A stretch of 64,000 nt of DNA from CAVTWS01 sp963738445 (GCA_963738445.1 CAVTWS010000024.1:445849-509848); one strand, 5' to 3'. Positions 36,991 to 47,794 are shown, counted from the first letter of the stretch. The notes: generated from the letters alone by a model not told the origin. Program-made: numbers and translations.

Positions 36991-39956
36991 GCTCGCCGAG
37001 AACCACTCCCAGCTGATCGACGAAGAACCGGGCACTCGATCCGCCGATGCACAGCGGCGGTTTGACCTTCACGATGTTGCCCAGGTCGCCGGTGGTCTGC
37101 ACGATCACCCCCCGGTCGCGCAGGCGGGAGCACACGGCATCGGCGAGCTCGGCCGCCGGCGCCCGGGTGCCTCGGTCGAGCACGAGGTCGACACCGAGAT
37201 ACAGGCCCGTCCCGTGGACCGCGCCGATCTGCGGGTGATCGTCCATCAGCGCCTCGAGATCGGCCTTCAGGTTTGCGCCGACGGTCGCCGCGTTGGCCTG
37301 CAGCGCTTCGTCGTCGATGACCCGCAGCACGGCGAGCGCCACTTCGCACGACACCGGACCGCCTCCGACCGACGAGAAGAACGGGTAGGTGGCGGAGAAC
37401 GTCTCGGCGATCTCGGCGGTGGTGATCACCGCGCCGACGGGATGACCGTTCCCCATCGCCTTGGCCACCGTGACGATGTCCGGGATGACGGCGTGGTTCT
37501 CGAAGGCCCACCACGACGACCCCGTCCGCCCGTAGCCCACCTGGACCTCGTCGGCCATCGCCAGCCCACCGGCGGAACGGACCACCTCCAACGCCCGGGC
37601 CAGATACCCGGGAGGCAGATCGAGGCCACCCTGGTTGCCGAGCAGGCCCTCGAACACGAACGCGCCGACTCCTCCGTGCGGCTCGAGGCGCGGCGCACGC
37701 GGCCGCCACCTCCGCCGCGTTCGCCGCGCCGGGGTCGGGCGCCTCCCGGTGCCGACCGCGATAGCCGTCGGGCGACGGCACGACCTCGACGTAGGGCGGA
37801 CGCCGGTCGTGGAAACGCGGGTTGTCGAAACGGTTCGAGGTGTACTCGGTGACCGCGGTGGTCCATCCGTGATAGCCGCCCTCGATGGCCACCACCCCGG
37901 GCCGGCCGGACGCGTGCCGGGCCAGCCGGAGCGCCAGGTCCGACGCTTCGCTTCCCGAGTTGACGAAGAACACGCTCGACAACGGCGACGGGCACCGGGC
38001 GACCAGGCGGTCGGCCAACTCGGTGAGCGATGGATAGAGGAACCGGCTGTTGGTGTTGAGCCGGTCGAGCTGGCGCCGAGCCGCCTCGGTGATCGACGGG
38101 TGGCTGTGACCCACCACCGCCACGTTGTTCACCATGTCGAGGTAGGCGCGACCAGCGGTGTCGTACAGGTGGTGCCGCCAACCGCGCACGATCTCGAGGG
38201 GTCGTTCCTCGAAGTAGGTCCGCTGGGCCCGGGCCACGTGTCGGCGACGTCGACGGTGCGCATCGTCGGCCGATCGCAGACCCGGACCGCGCCACGCGGC
38301 GTCCGGGTAGAGCGGCGGGCTGTGGACGAGCCACGCCTCGCGATGCCGGGCCCGGATCCCGCCCGAGGGGCGAGCGACACCGACGCCGGCCTGAACGTGG
38401 ACGTGAGGAGGCACCCCCGTCGCCCGGACCTGTTCGGCCACGGTGCCCACGGGCGCGCCGAGGTCCAGCTCCGCCCCGACCTCGACATCGGCGACGACGT
38501 TGAGCAGGCGCACCGTCACGTCGCGTAGCTGCGGGTGCGTCGGGGTCAGCCACACCGAGCCGTCGCTGATCTCATCGACGACCCCGGCGAGCGGAGCCAC
38601 CACGCGAGTCCCGGCGGCGACGAAGAAATCGTGCCCCAGGTGCACCGATCGCGGCTCCACGGCGAGATCAGAGACGATCGAGGTGATGCGCGCCTCGTCG
38701 TGCCGTCCGACGACAGCCCGTCCGGGGCGATGCAGCCGAGCCACCAACGCGTCGAGGTCGTGCCACGAACCGGCCGGCAGATCCGCGGTCTCGACCGAGA
38801 GATCCACGGCGTCGAACGCCCCGACATCGGTGCTGGCGAACACGGGGCCGACGACGGTCGGGTCACCCGCCAGCTCCACCAACCGGGCCCGCTGCTCTCC
38901 CCATCGTCGATCGGGCTCCCGTCCGGCCGCGAGCCTGATGCCCGTGCGGGCAAGTTCGGCCGGGATCGCAACGACGGCGTCGAGGATGCCACGGTCGACG
39001 GCCAGCGCATGGCGGGCGTACGCGTTGCCGGGCTCGACGGCGGCCTGCTGGGCGTCCGAGACGGCCAGCAGGGCAGCTCGGGCGAGCACGGTGCCCCATG
39101 CTGCGTCGAGCTCATCCTCGTCGAGGTCCACCATCGCGCAGAATCCCCGGGTGACCTCGGCCACCGCCCGGAGCGGATCGGATGCGGACCGACCGACGAG
39201 CCCGACGATGGCGATGGCCAGTTCGGCGACCCGCCACGTGTGCACGACGTCGCCGAAATCGATGATCCCGGTGGGCTCGAGACGACCGACGGCGTCCCGC
39301 CGGCCGACCACGTTGAAGTCGGACAGATCGCCATGGATGACCTGGCGCGGCAGCGCCTCGCGCAAGGGATCGAGCAGGGCGGCGGACCGCGCCACGGCAA
39401 GGTCGGCGACGAGGAGCAGCGGTGCGTCGTCGATGTCGCTCCGGAGCCCCGCCACGACGTCGGCGGCGTGGCGCGGATCCCACTGCGTGACCCGATGGGC
39501 GCCCGGAATCTCGATGCCGGCCAACGCGAGCACGTTGTGTCCGGCCAACCGGCCGAAGGCCCGGAGCTGCTCGTCGTCCAGTTCGCCCGGCCCGTGCATG
39601 GGCTCGCCCTCCACGAAGGTGATCACGCGGATCGCGTGGCCGGCTGCGCCGACGACCTCGTCGCCGTCGACCGTGCACACCACCACGGGGTGGTCGAATG
39701 GCGGGTGACGTCGCGCGAGTCCGGTCAGCACCTGGTTCTGAGCCTGCACCGCCCCCGGCGGGGTGCGAGGGTTGGCCACCTTGAGCACGACCTGGCGACC
39801 GTCGGTGAGCTGGATGTGGAAGTTCTGATCCTGGTTGGATTCGAGGGCCCGGACCTCGCCCTCGAGCCCCCACCAGTTCCTCGCCACGGCCGCAGCATCA
39901 GCGACCGTGAGATCCGGGCTGGGCCAGCGGTGGCCGTCAAAGCTGCTCGTCGTCAC
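36962..39956 (-). CDS. Kinase / M23-like / class-III aminotransferase fusion (one frameshift)
   Basis: About 997 residues once a frameshift near 37685-37692 is bridged. Residues about 1-340 form an APH-like kinase (VIHGDLSDFNVVGRR, GIIDFGDVVHTWRVAELAIA), resembling hydroxylysine kinase. Residues about 430-540 are an M23/lysostaphin-like fold (SVHLGHDFFV...PPHVHVQ, His-x3-Asp and His-x-His). Residues about 570-997 are a fold-type-I PLP enzyme (GWRHHLYDTAGRAYLDMVNN, VNSGSEASDLALRLARHASG, EGLLGNQGG, MADEVQVGYGRTG, TVAKAMGNGHPVGAVITTAE with the PLP Lys). The aminotransferase part resembles phospholyases acting on phosphoethanolamine or phosphohydroxylysine. In that known logic the kinase phosphorylates an amino alcohol and the lyase removes phosphate and ammonia. 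The exact substrate is inference. GTG 39956 start. Confidence 0.82.
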
Positions 39957-40045
39957 CTCCGGTTTCTACCCCCTTCGAGCGCGGTCCACGACGAACTCGT
40001 CACCGAACGACCCATCACCGGCCCGAACGCGGCAAGCTCACCGAC

Positions 40046-40441
40046 GTGAACGCGCTCCCGGCGGACGAACGTCCCTTCGACCACACCCCGGTGCACACCG
40101 AGGGCCTTCCACCGACGCCGACGCGCGATCGGAACATCGCCGCCTCGGCGTGGGTCGAGGCCCCCGAGGAGCTCCTCGAGCTCGGGGCCGGGCTCGCCGG
40201 TCGGCCGGAGGCCGCCTACAAGCGGCGGCTCGGCCGCTGGCTGCTGTGGCGGGCGGGTCCCGCCACGGGCGCCGACGCCTGGTACCTCGCCGTGGCCGAC
40301 GACGGCTCGGCCACCTTTCGATTCCGGCTCTACCCCGACGGCCACGGTTCGGGAACCGGTCCGAGCGGCAGTGCCCACACCCGGTTCCGGTCCTGGAAGG
40401 AGGACCTCATCGGGCGCCATCAGCCCGACCCGGGGGGTTGA
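40046..40441 (+). CDS. Hypothetical protein
   Basis: 131 residues, not recognised. Soluble and basic, with Arg/Lys-rich stretch AAYKRRLGRWLLWRAG, a beta-looking core WYLAVADDGSATFRFRLYPD, and a terminal TRFRSWKEDLIGRHQPDPGG. GTG 40046 is the start. It converges on hrpB with 2 bp between stops and is divergent from the kinase-lyase gene. The length, in-frame GC3 bias and tight packing support a real gene. Confidence 0.6.
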   Translation: MNALPADERPFDHTPVHTEGLPPTPTRDRNIAASAWVEAPEELLELGAGLAGRPEAAYKRRLGRWLLWRAGPATGADAWYLAVADDGSATFRFRLYPDGHGSGTGPSGSAHTRFRSWKEDLIGRHQPDPGG

Positions 40442-40443
40442 GG

Positions 40444-43022
40444 TCAGCGCCGCTTCGGCGACGCGTTGGCGGGGTCGTCGGGCCAGTTGTGCTTCGGGTA
40501 GCGGCCGGCCATCTCCTTGCGCACCTCTCGCCACGAACCGGCCCAGAAGCCGGCGAGATCCGATGTCACCTGCACAGGACGGCCGGCGGGTGACAAGAGC
40601 TGCACGACCACCCGGAGTCGGCCGCCCAGCACGGTCGGATGGATCGACGTGCCGTACATGTCCTGCACGCGCACGGCGAGCACCGGCGGATCGCTGCTGT
40701 AGTCGAGGGTCACCGACCGGCCGGCCGGCACCGGGATCGCCCGCGGGACCAGCCGATCGAGGTCCATCTGCAGGTCGAACGGCAACCGGGTCGTCAACGC
40801 CATCGCCACGTCGAGGGCCTCGACGTCCGCCCGCCCCCGGGCGCGACCGAGGAACGGCTCCAGCCACTCCTCAGCACCGGCCAGCAGCACCGGGTCGGAC
40901 AGGTCCGGCCACGCCTCACCCAGGTGGGATCGGCAGAGAGCCACGCGTTGCTGGATCGAACGCGCCCGGTCGGTCCAGTCGAGCAGCGACAGCTTGGACG
41001 ATCGGATCCGTTCCAGCAGGACCGCCAAGGTCCGGCCGCCCGGGTCGGGTCGACGCTCCACGACCGCCAACCGGAGTCCGTCGAGACGACGCTCGACCCG
41101 GCACGTCACATCGTCGCGGACCCGATCCCACGCCACGACTTCGACCTCCGAGAGCTGATCCCCCAGCACCTCGAGCACATCGGCTTCGTCGAGCGCCGCC
41201 GCCAGGCGGATACGGGCATCCTTGCGGTCCCCGTCGAGATCCGCAGCCACCAACCATCGCTCCTGGGCCAAGGGGTCGGTGCGAGCGAGCCAGGCTCCGG
41301 AACCGGTTCGCAACCGGAAGCGGCCGCCACCGCCGTCACGCGCCTGGGCGACCCGATCCGGATAGGCCCACGCCAGGACGCGGCCGGCGGCCCGGGTGTC
41401 GGCGTGACCTTCATCGACCCCGGCCCGCTGGGCCAGGTCTCGGGCCTGGGACCGGGCCCGTTGCAGCGCCCGACCGTCCGCCTGGGGGTGCCGTCGCGTG
41501 GGATCGTCGAGCAGGGCGATCCGTTCGCCGAGGTCGGCGGGCAGATCGTCGGGACGCCCGCGCATGACGTCTCGATCCTCCAACACGGTCGCGGCCAGGC
41601 AGGCGAGCCAGCCGTGTCCCTGGCGGCGGGCGGTGACGACCATGTGGGCCAATCGAGGGTGGAGCGGGAGCTCGACCATCTCGCGGCCCGCCGTGGTGAT
41701 CCGGCCCTCCCCGTCGATGGCGCCCAGTTCCCGCAGGAGCGCCCGCGCCTCGTCGAGTGATCGACCGGGCGGCGGATCGAGCCACGGGAGGTCGGCAGCA
41801 TCCCGCGCCCCCAGGACGCGAGCTCCAGCGCCAGACCCGCCAGGTCGACCTGGGTGATCTCGGGATCCCGGAACGGGGGGCGCGCCGCCTGCTCGAGCTT
41901 CGACCACAGGCGGTAGGCCGCACCCGGTTCCGTGCGGCCCGCTCGCCCGGCGCGCTGTTCGGCCGAGGCTCGAGAGGCCGACACCGTCACCAACCGGGTC
42001 ATGCCCGTTCGGGGGTCGTAACGGGGCACCCGCGCCAAACCGGCGTCGACCACCACCCTGACCCCCTCCACGGTGAGACTGGTCTCGGCGATGTCGGTCG
42101 AGAGCACGACCTTGCGGCGACCAGCGGGTGACGGCGCGATCGCCGCGTCCTGTTCGGCCGCGCCCAACGCTCCGTACAGCAGCCGGACGTCGGTCGGCTG
42201 AGGGCCCGGTAGCGGCTCCGACGCCAGGGCCTGGGCGATCCGATTGATCTCGCCGGCACCGGGGAGGAACACGAGCACATCGCCGGGCTCCTCCCGGAGC
42301 GCCTGGTGCACGGCCGCCACGACCGCCGGGTCGAGCCGGTCCTTGGGTCGGCGCGGCAACCAACGATGCTCGATCGGGTGCATCCGGCCCGGGCTGGTCA
42401 GGACCGGCACGGGCGCGGCGCCGGCGCGGTCGGCCTCGGTGCCGCCGCCGCCCTCACCATCGCCGCCCTGGAACCGCTCACCGGACGATCCGGCGATCAG
42501 CGCCGCCACCCGCTCCCCGTCGAGGGTCGCGGACATGACGAGGAGCCGCAGATCGGGGCGAATCGAACGGCGGACGTCGAGCGTCAGCGCCAGACCCAGG
42601 TCGCCCTGGAGGTTGCGTTCGTGGAACTCGTCGAAGATGACGAGTCCCACACCGGCGAGCTCGGGATCGTGCTGCAATCGGCGGGTCAGGACACCCTCCG
42701 TCACGACCTCGATCCGGGTGCGACGGCTCGTGCGACGTTCGTCCCGGGTCCGGAAGCCGATCAGCCCCCCCACCTCCTCACCCACGAGGTCCGCCATCCG
42801 TCGGGCGGCCGCCCGGGTGGCGAGGCGGCGGGGTTCGAGCATCATGATGCGCCCGCCCGCCAGCCACGGTTCGTCGATCAGGCGCAACGGCACGATGGTG
42901 GTCTTGCCGGCCCCCGGCTCCGCCTGCAGCACTGCCGCGCCGTACCTCGCCAGGGCGTCCCGGAGCTCGGGGATGCTGGCCTCGATCGGCAGCTCGGCGC
43001 CGCCGGGCGACCCGGGGCTCAC
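40444..43022 (-). CDS. hrpB: ATP-dependent RNA helicase HrpB (one frameshift)
   Basis: About 859 residues after bridging one missing base in a G5 run near 41804-41814. The DEAH-box helicase order is complete: EASIPELRDALARYGAAVLQ, motif I EPGAGKTTIVPL, LEPRRLATRAAARRMA, TEGVLTRRLQHDP, motif II IFDEFHERN (DEFH in place of DEAH), motif III MSATLDG, VLVFLPGAGEINRI, STDIAETSLTVEGV, and motif VI QRAGRAGRTEPGAAYRLWS. Past the break, WLDPPPGRSLDEARALLREL and the HrpB C-terminal domain continue to the stop. GTG 43022 overlaps the TGA of the upstream gene (GTGA). HrpB acts on RNA; its role is modest in most bacteria. Confidence 0.88.
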
Positions 43023-43693
43023 GGTCGGCGACCGAGCATCTCGACGACGAGCTCGTCGATCTCGGCAGCCGACACGCCGACGGCGACCAGGCCCTCGACG
43101 ACCGCGGGGATCGTCCGCACCGGCCACGGCGCCAGGGCCGCCACATACCGGGTGCGCCGGGCGTGATCGGGCAGCGCGACGACGACACCGGAGTCCTCGG
43201 CGTTCGTCCAGCGACGAGCCTCGCGACAAACGAGGTCGGGCACGGACCGGGCCAGGCGCACGAGCAAAGGTCCGCGCAGCTCGACATGGTCCGCCCACTC
43301 GGTGAGGAGATCCGTCGTCGGCTCGTCCCGGTCGCTGACGCGTTCGGCGAGCACCAGCAACCCGTGTCCCCAGAGCGTGCGAGCCCAGGCGTCATCGAAT
43401 CCGACCGGTGGTTGGTCGATCAACCCGCGCCACGCCATCACCATCGCCTCCGCCAGTCGGGCCGCGTTGACCTCGGACCCGAGACGGTCGAGGAGCAGCA
43501 CGGCACCGGTGCGGACGATCGGGTCGGGATCGCTCAGCAGTTCGAGCACACGACCATCCGCGGGACCGGCGTCGCCGAGCGCGCCAACGACCAGAGAACC
43601 CACGTCAGGATCGAGGTCGTCGAGGGTTGACGCGGCACCCGCGGCCCGGAGTATCAGGCTCCGGAGCGCGTCGGTGTCGGCGGACAGGAGCAC
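43019..43693 (-). CDS. Hypothetical helical protein upstream of hrpB
   Basis: 224 residues, no recognised family. Mostly alpha-helical, with PDPIVRTGAVLLLDRLGSEV that reads like a HEAT repeat, then AEMVMAW-type and LVRLARSVPDLVCREARRWT helices and an ending EGLVAVGVSAAEIDELVVEM. GTG 43693 (VLLSADTDALRSL) is the likely start. The 4-nt overlap with hrpB indicates translational coupling, so it may modulate or accompany the helicase. The frame is open upstream, but a protein starting there would overlap the divergent DUF167 gene. Confidence 0.55.
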   Translation of the reverse strand: MLLSADTDALRSLILRAAGAASTLDDLDPDVGSLVVGALGDAGPADGRVLELLSDPDPIVRTGAVLLLDRLGSEVNAARLAEAMVMAWRGLIDQPPVGFDDAWARTLWGHGLLVLAERVSDRDEPTTDLLTEWADHVELRGPLLVRLARSVPDLVCREARRWTNAEDSGVVVALPDHARRTRYVAALAPWPVRTIPAVVEGLVAVGVSAAEIDELVVEMLGRRP

Positions 43694-43767
43694 GGGTTCA
43701 CCGTACTGGGCCGCACCCCGGCGGTCGCGGCTCTCCGGTACCCCCGACGTGTTCCTAGGCTGACGGG

Positions 43768-44136
43768 GTGCCCCCATCCGCTCGCGGCTCCCATACGGTC
43801 CGCCGACCGGAGCCCGGCGCGCCGCCACCGGAGCACAGCGCCCCGTGGTGGCGGGCGGCGGAGGATGGCGGCATCGACGTGTTCGTGCGCGTCATCCCGA
43901 ACGCCCGACGTTCAGAGCTGGTGTCGTCGACGGGCGGGGAGCTCCGGCTCCGCGTGGCGGCTCCTGCGGTGGACGGGAGGGCCAACGCCGAGCTGACCCG
44001 CACCGTGGCCCGCATCCTGGGTGTTCGCGTCGCCGCCGTGGAAGTGATCCGCGGCGATCGGTCCCGCACGAAGACGGTGCGGGTGCGTGGACTCGAGGCC
44101 GCCCCTGCCCTCGACCAGGCGACGGGCAACGCATGA
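43768..44136 (+). CDS. DUF167/YggU family protein
   Basis: 122 residues. The conserved core is IDVFVRVIPNARRSELVSST, LRLRVAAPAVDGRANAELTR, ILGVRVAAVEVIRGDRSRTK, TVRVRGL, matching the whole DUF167 domain (V-x-P-x-A-x-x-x, G-x-A-N, G-x-x-S-x-x-K). Structures of relatives exist but the function is unknown. GTG 43768 adds about 30 residues before the domain; translation may start later. It overlaps the frame start region of the next oxidoreductase gene, which begins 13 bp past its stop at GTG 44150. Confidence 0.85.
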   Translation: MPPSARGSHTVRRPEPGAPPPEHSAPWWRAAEDGGIDVFVRVIPNARRSELVSSTGGELRLRVAAPAVDGRANAELTRTVARILGVRVAAVEVIRGDRSRTKTVRVRGLEAAPALDQATGNA

Positions 44137-44149
44137 GATCGATCGCGAG

Positions 44150-45520
44150 GTGACCGGACGATCCCTCTGGGAGGACACGGCTCGCCACGCCTTCCGGCGC
44201 CGCCCTCCGTTGCCCGGAAGTCGGTCATTCGATGTCGCCATCGTGGGCGCCGGAACCACCGGGCTGTGGACCGCGTACCACCTCTGCGGCCACGACCCGA
44301 CGTTGCGGGTGGCGGTCATCGACCGCCACCACGTGGGCTTCGGCGCGTCAGGACGAAACGGTGGGTGGTGCATCGGCGAGCTGGCCGGAACCCTGACGCC
44401 TCTCGCACGGTCGTCGTCGTTCGACGAGATCCGCCGGCTCAACCGGGCCGTGATCGACACCGTCGGCCACATCGGCGCCACCGTCGCCGGCGAGTCGATC
44501 GAGTGCGGCTGGTCGCTCGGGGGTTCGGTGTGGCTCGCCCGCAACCCGGGCCAGCTCCGGCGGCTCGACGACATCGAGCGCGGCGCCCGCGACCACGGCG
44601 TCCGACCCGACGAGCTCCTCCGGCTCGACGCGCAGGAAGCCCGCCTGCGGATCGGCGCGACCAGCGTGATGGGTGGGCTCTGGTACCAGCCCGCCGCGGC
44701 CTTTCACCCGCTCGACCTCTGTCGCGGCTTGGCCGACGTCGTCGAGCAGCGGGGCGCGGCCATCTACGAGAACACGACCGCCCTCGAGCTCGCGCCCGGG
44801 CGGGTGACCACCGATCGCGGAGTGATCCGGGCCGACATCGTGGTCCGGGCCACCGAGGGCTACACGGCGTCGCTGGCGGGATACCGCCGACGACTGGTGC
44901 CACTCGCCTCCTCGATGATCGCGACCGAGCCGGTGCCCGACGACCTGTGGCCGCAGCTCGGCCTGCACCGCCGCGAGACGTTCAACGACGTCCGGCACCT
45001 CGTCGTGTACGGCCAACGGACCGCGGACAACCGCATCGCCTTCGGCTCGCGAGGTGCCCCCTACCGATGGGGGTCGAACACGACTCCGGCCGCCCTCGAT
45101 CTCGAGCACGACCACCACGATGACATCCGCAGCCGGTTGGTCGAGCTCTTCCCCACCCTCGCCGAGATCGCCATCACCCATCGATGGTCCGGCCTGCTCG
45201 GGGTCGCTCGCGACTGGACTCCCTCCGTCGGGCTCGACCGCACCAGCGGGATGGCATGGGCCGGCGGATTCGTGGGCGAGGGCGTCGCCGCCAGCCACCT
45301 CGCCGGTTCGACCTTGGCGGACCTCGTGCTGGGTCGACAGACCGACATCGTCGACCTCCCGTGGGTGAACCACCGGAGCCGGCGCTGGCTGCCGGAACCG
45401 TTCAGGTGGCTCGGCGTCAACGGTGCTCTGGCGGCCATGGGCGGCGCCGACCGGTCGGAGCTCGTGCACGGTCGCCCCTCGCGCCGGGCCCGCCTCATGT
45501 GGCGATACCTCGCCCGTTGA
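44150..45520 (+). CDS. FAD-dependent oxidoreductase (DAO family)
   Basis: 456 residues. The dinucleotide-binding fold FDVAIVGAGTTGLWTAYHLC (GxGxxG) is near residue 30, followed by VAVIDRHHVGFGASGRNGGW; GASGRNGG is typical of DadA/PuuB-like amine or amino-acid oxidases. Later ATEGYTASLAGYRRRLVPLA and the C-terminal RTSGMAWAGGFVGEGVAASH (flavin-contact G-x-x-G-x-G) complete the fold. It likely oxidises an amine or N-methyl amino acid; the substrate is unknown. GTG 44150 (VTGRSLWEDTA) is preferred over an upstream in-frame ATG at 44087 that overlaps the DUF167 gene. Confidence 0.82.
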   Translation: MTGRSLWEDTARHAFRRRPPLPGSRSFDVAIVGAGTTGLWTAYHLCGHDPTLRVAVIDRHHVGFGASGRNGGWCIGELAGTLTPLARSSSFDEIRRLNRAVIDTVGHIGATVAGESIECGWSLGGSVWLARNPGQLRRLDDIERGARDHGVRPDELLRLDAQEARLRIGATSVMGGLWYQPAAAFHPLDLCRGLADVVEQRGAAIYENTTALELAPGRVTTDRGVIRADIVVRATEGYTASLAGYRRRLVPLASSMIATEPVPDDLWPQLGLHRRETFNDVRHLVVYGQRTADNRIAFGSRGAPYRWGSNTTPAALDLEHDHHDDIRSRLVELFPTLAEIAITHRWSGLLGVARDWTPSVGLDRTSGMAWAGGFVGEGVAASHLAGSTLADLVLGRQTDIVDLPWVNHRSRRWLPEPFRWLGVNGALAAMGGADRSELVHGRPSRRARLMWRYLAR

Positions 45521-45659
45521 CCAGGGACTTTGAACACCGGCCGGCAGACGCAATACTGCACATCGGCTGTACCGGGCGGCGCGCTCACCTGGCGCGTCCG
45601 TTGGGACACCGGAACAAGGGGCACGACGCGTGCCGACGTGTACGTTCAGTTCGAGAGAG

Positions 45660-46823
45660 GTGACGAGCATCGAGCGGTACCTCGACGACGCGTTCATCAC
45701 CGTCGATCGCCAACCGGGGACCCGGTCGGGTCAGCAGTGCTTTCCTGAGTCGGAGGTCTCCGAGCTCGGGTTGGTGTGGCTGGCGCGGCTGCTCGGCCGG
45801 CTGGATCCCGTCGAGCGGGCCCGCATCGAACGTCACGTGTTCGTACCGGCCGCCGTGATCGCCCACCCGCACGCCCGACCGATCGGCTGGCTGCTCCCCG
45901 ACCTCCCGGATGGACCCGTCCGCCCACTTGCCGAGATCCGGACCGGTCAGGGCGACCGGATCCGCGATGCCCTCCTGATCACGAAACAACTTGCCGACCT
46001 CGCCGACACGCTCGAGCGTCATGGCATCGTCGACGTCTCGCTGTCCGCCACCCGGATCGTCATCGAGCCCGGGAGCCCTCCCACGGCGCGGGTGTTCCTC
46101 GGCCCATCCACCCGGGTCGACGGTGTGCCCCTACTGCTCGACCCGCCGACACCGGCACTCGGCGACCGGCTGAGCCTGGCCCACCTGGTCGATCTGATCC
46201 TGCCGCCGGCTATCCGCGACCATCCGACACTCCGCGACCTCAAGACGCTGGCCAGTTGCTGGCGCGATCACCACCTGTCGCTGGCCCCCGCCCTCTGGGC
46301 GACCGCCCTGGGCGACGCCCTGAACGCCCTGGGTGCCGCACCGATCGGGCCGGCCCCACCGATCCCGGTCCCCGTCGAGTCACCGGTCACCCCCGAATCC
46401 TCCGCCCTGCCACCGCCACCGCCTCCCCCGGCCCTGGTCGTGCCACCCATCCCCACATGGGAGGACCCACCGGCACCGGTACCGGCCCTCCCGCCCAGCT
46501 TCACGCCGGGCCGCGAGTTCACCCTCGACCCGGGCGATCCGGCCGTTCCGGCGGCCGTCGACGTGGGGTCGCCCGAGGACCTCGATGTTCCCGAGATCGT
46601 GCTTCCCGACTCCGGGGCCGACCCCGTCATCGATCTTCTGGTCCGCCAGGAGAGGACGATCGGCGGCCGGGCGGACGAGACGCGGCCGGCACCGATGAGG
46701 GCGGGCCTCGTCGGTCTCGATGCCGAGACGTTGTCGGCGCCGCGTCGCCTCGAAGTGTTGGGGCTCGTCGTGATCGCGCTCGCGGTCGTGGCGCTGATGA
46801 TGTACGCGCTGTCCGGGATGTGA
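45660..46823 (+). CDS. Pseudokinase-like protein with Pro-rich linker and C-terminal membrane anchor
   Basis: 387 residues, not a clear family. Residues about 1-230 have the outline of a protein-kinase fold lacking catalytic motifs: ERHVFVPAAVIAHPHARPIG, IGWLLPDLPDG, LLITKQLADLADTLERHGIV, DVSLSATRIVIEPG (where kinases have HRDLKxxNIL and DFG there is no Asp-x-x-Asn). A Pro-rich linker follows (SSALPPPPPPPALVVPPIPT), then an acidic region and a single C-terminal helix (LGLVVIALAVVALMMYALSG). The kinase comparison is structural guesswork. GTG 45660 follows GAGAG closely; GTG 45630 is an alternative. Its TGA overlaps a GTG of the YihY gene. Confidence 0.55.
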   Translation: MTSIERYLDDAFITVDRQPGTRSGQQCFPESEVSELGLVWLARLLGRLDPVERARIERHVFVPAAVIAHPHARPIGWLLPDLPDGPVRPLAEIRTGQGDRIRDALLITKQLADLADTLERHGIVDVSLSATRIVIEPGSPPTARVFLGPSTRVDGVPLLLDPPTPALGDRLSLAHLVDLILPPAIRDHPTLRDLKTLASCWRDHHLSLAPALWATALGDALNALGAAPIGPAPPIPVPVESPVTPESSALPPPPPPPALVVPPIPTWEDPPAPVPALPPSFTPGREFTLDPGDPAVPAAVDVGSPEDLDVPEIVLPDSGADPVIDLLVRQERTIGGRADETRPAPMRAGLVGLDAETLSAPRRLEVLGLVVIALAVVALMMYALSGM

Positions 46824-47782
46824 CCGACACGGATCGGCGGGACATGACGGCTCTCCTTCGACGCCTCGACCGGATCCAGCGCGGTCACCGCCCGCTCGCC
46901 TTCGTGTACGGCGTCGTGCGCAGCTACCTCGACGACCGGGGCAGCAAGCTCGCCGCGCTCATCGGCTACTACGGGTTCTTCTCGTTCTTCCCTCTGCTCC
47001 TCGCCCTCGTCACCGTGCTGGGTTTCCTTCTCGAAGGCGATGACGCGCTCCGGCAGGACATCATCGACTCCGCGCTCGGCCAGTTCCCCGTCATCGGTGC
47101 CCAACTCCGGCAACCGGACGGACTGTCCGGCAACGTGCTCGGGCTCGTGGTCGGAATCGTGGGCGCCATCTGGGCCGGTCTGGCCGCCATGTTGGCCACG
47201 CAGTTCGCCATGAACGAGGTGTGGGACGTCCCCACCGACGACCGGCCGGGATTCGTGGCCGCCCGCCTGCGCGCCCTCACCATGCTGGGCGTGTTGGGGG
47301 GTGGTCTGGTCGCGTCCGTGGTGGTCGGTGGGCTCGCGTCGATCGCGGCCGACGTGCCGGGCGCCGGTCGCGCCGGGCTCTTTACCGGAGCGGCGATCAT
47401 CGACGTCACCATCGTGGCCGGCTGCTACCGGGTGCTCACCGCCCGCCGGCTGACCTGGCGGGACGTGCTCCCCGGTGCCGGCGTCGCCGGGGTCGGGCTC
47501 TTCGGGCTCCACCTCCTCGGCACCTGGCTGATCGACCGGGTGTTGGCCGATGCGTCCGACACCTACGGGCAGTTCGCCCTCGTCATCGGCATGCTCACGT
47601 GGTTCAGCCTGATCGCCCAGATCGTCGTGTTGGGGGCCGAGGTCAACGTGGTCGCGCACCATCGGCTCTGGCCCCGGAGCCTGCTGGGGACCGACCCCAC
47701 CGACGCCGACATGCGGGCGGCCGAGGCGGCCAGCCGGGTGCGGGCCCGGACCGACGGGCCCCCAGTCGCCGACGCGGGCTGA
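46820..47782 (+). CDS. YihY/BrkB family membrane protein
   Basis: About 320 residues with six hydrophobic helices. The family opening is SYLDDRGSKLAALIGYYGFF then SFFPLLLALVTVLGFLLEG; later comes LGLVVGIVGAIWAGLAAMLA and, near the end, GQFALVIGMLTWFSLIAQIV and VVLGAEVNVVAHHRLWPRSL (G-A-E-x-N). These are integral membrane proteins formerly called ribonuclease BN; the function is not settled. Two starts fit: GTG 46820 overlapping the previous TGA, or ATG 46844. Translational coupling favours the former. Confidence 0.85.
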   Translation: MTDTDRRDMTALLRRLDRIQRGHRPLAFVYGVVRSYLDDRGSKLAALIGYYGFFSFFPLLLALVTVLGFLLEGDDALRQDIIDSALGQFPVIGAQLRQPDGLSGNVLGLVVGIVGAIWAGLAAMLATQFAMNEVWDVPTDDRPGFVAARLRALTMLGVLGGGLVASVVVGGLASIAADVPGAGRAGLFTGAAIIDVTIVAGCYRVLTARRLTWRDVLPGAGVAGVGLFGLHLLGTWLIDRVLADASDTYGQFALVIGMLTWFSLIAQIVVLGAEVNVVAHHRLWPRSLLGTDPTDADMRAAEAASRVRARTDGPPVADAG

Positions 47783-47794
47783 CGGGCGGTTCGC

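Noticed and set aside
35128..37035. 635-codon open frame on the minus strand over the CoA-transferase and TSUP genes
   Set aside because: Shadow frame of two recognisable genes; composition is unlike a protein.
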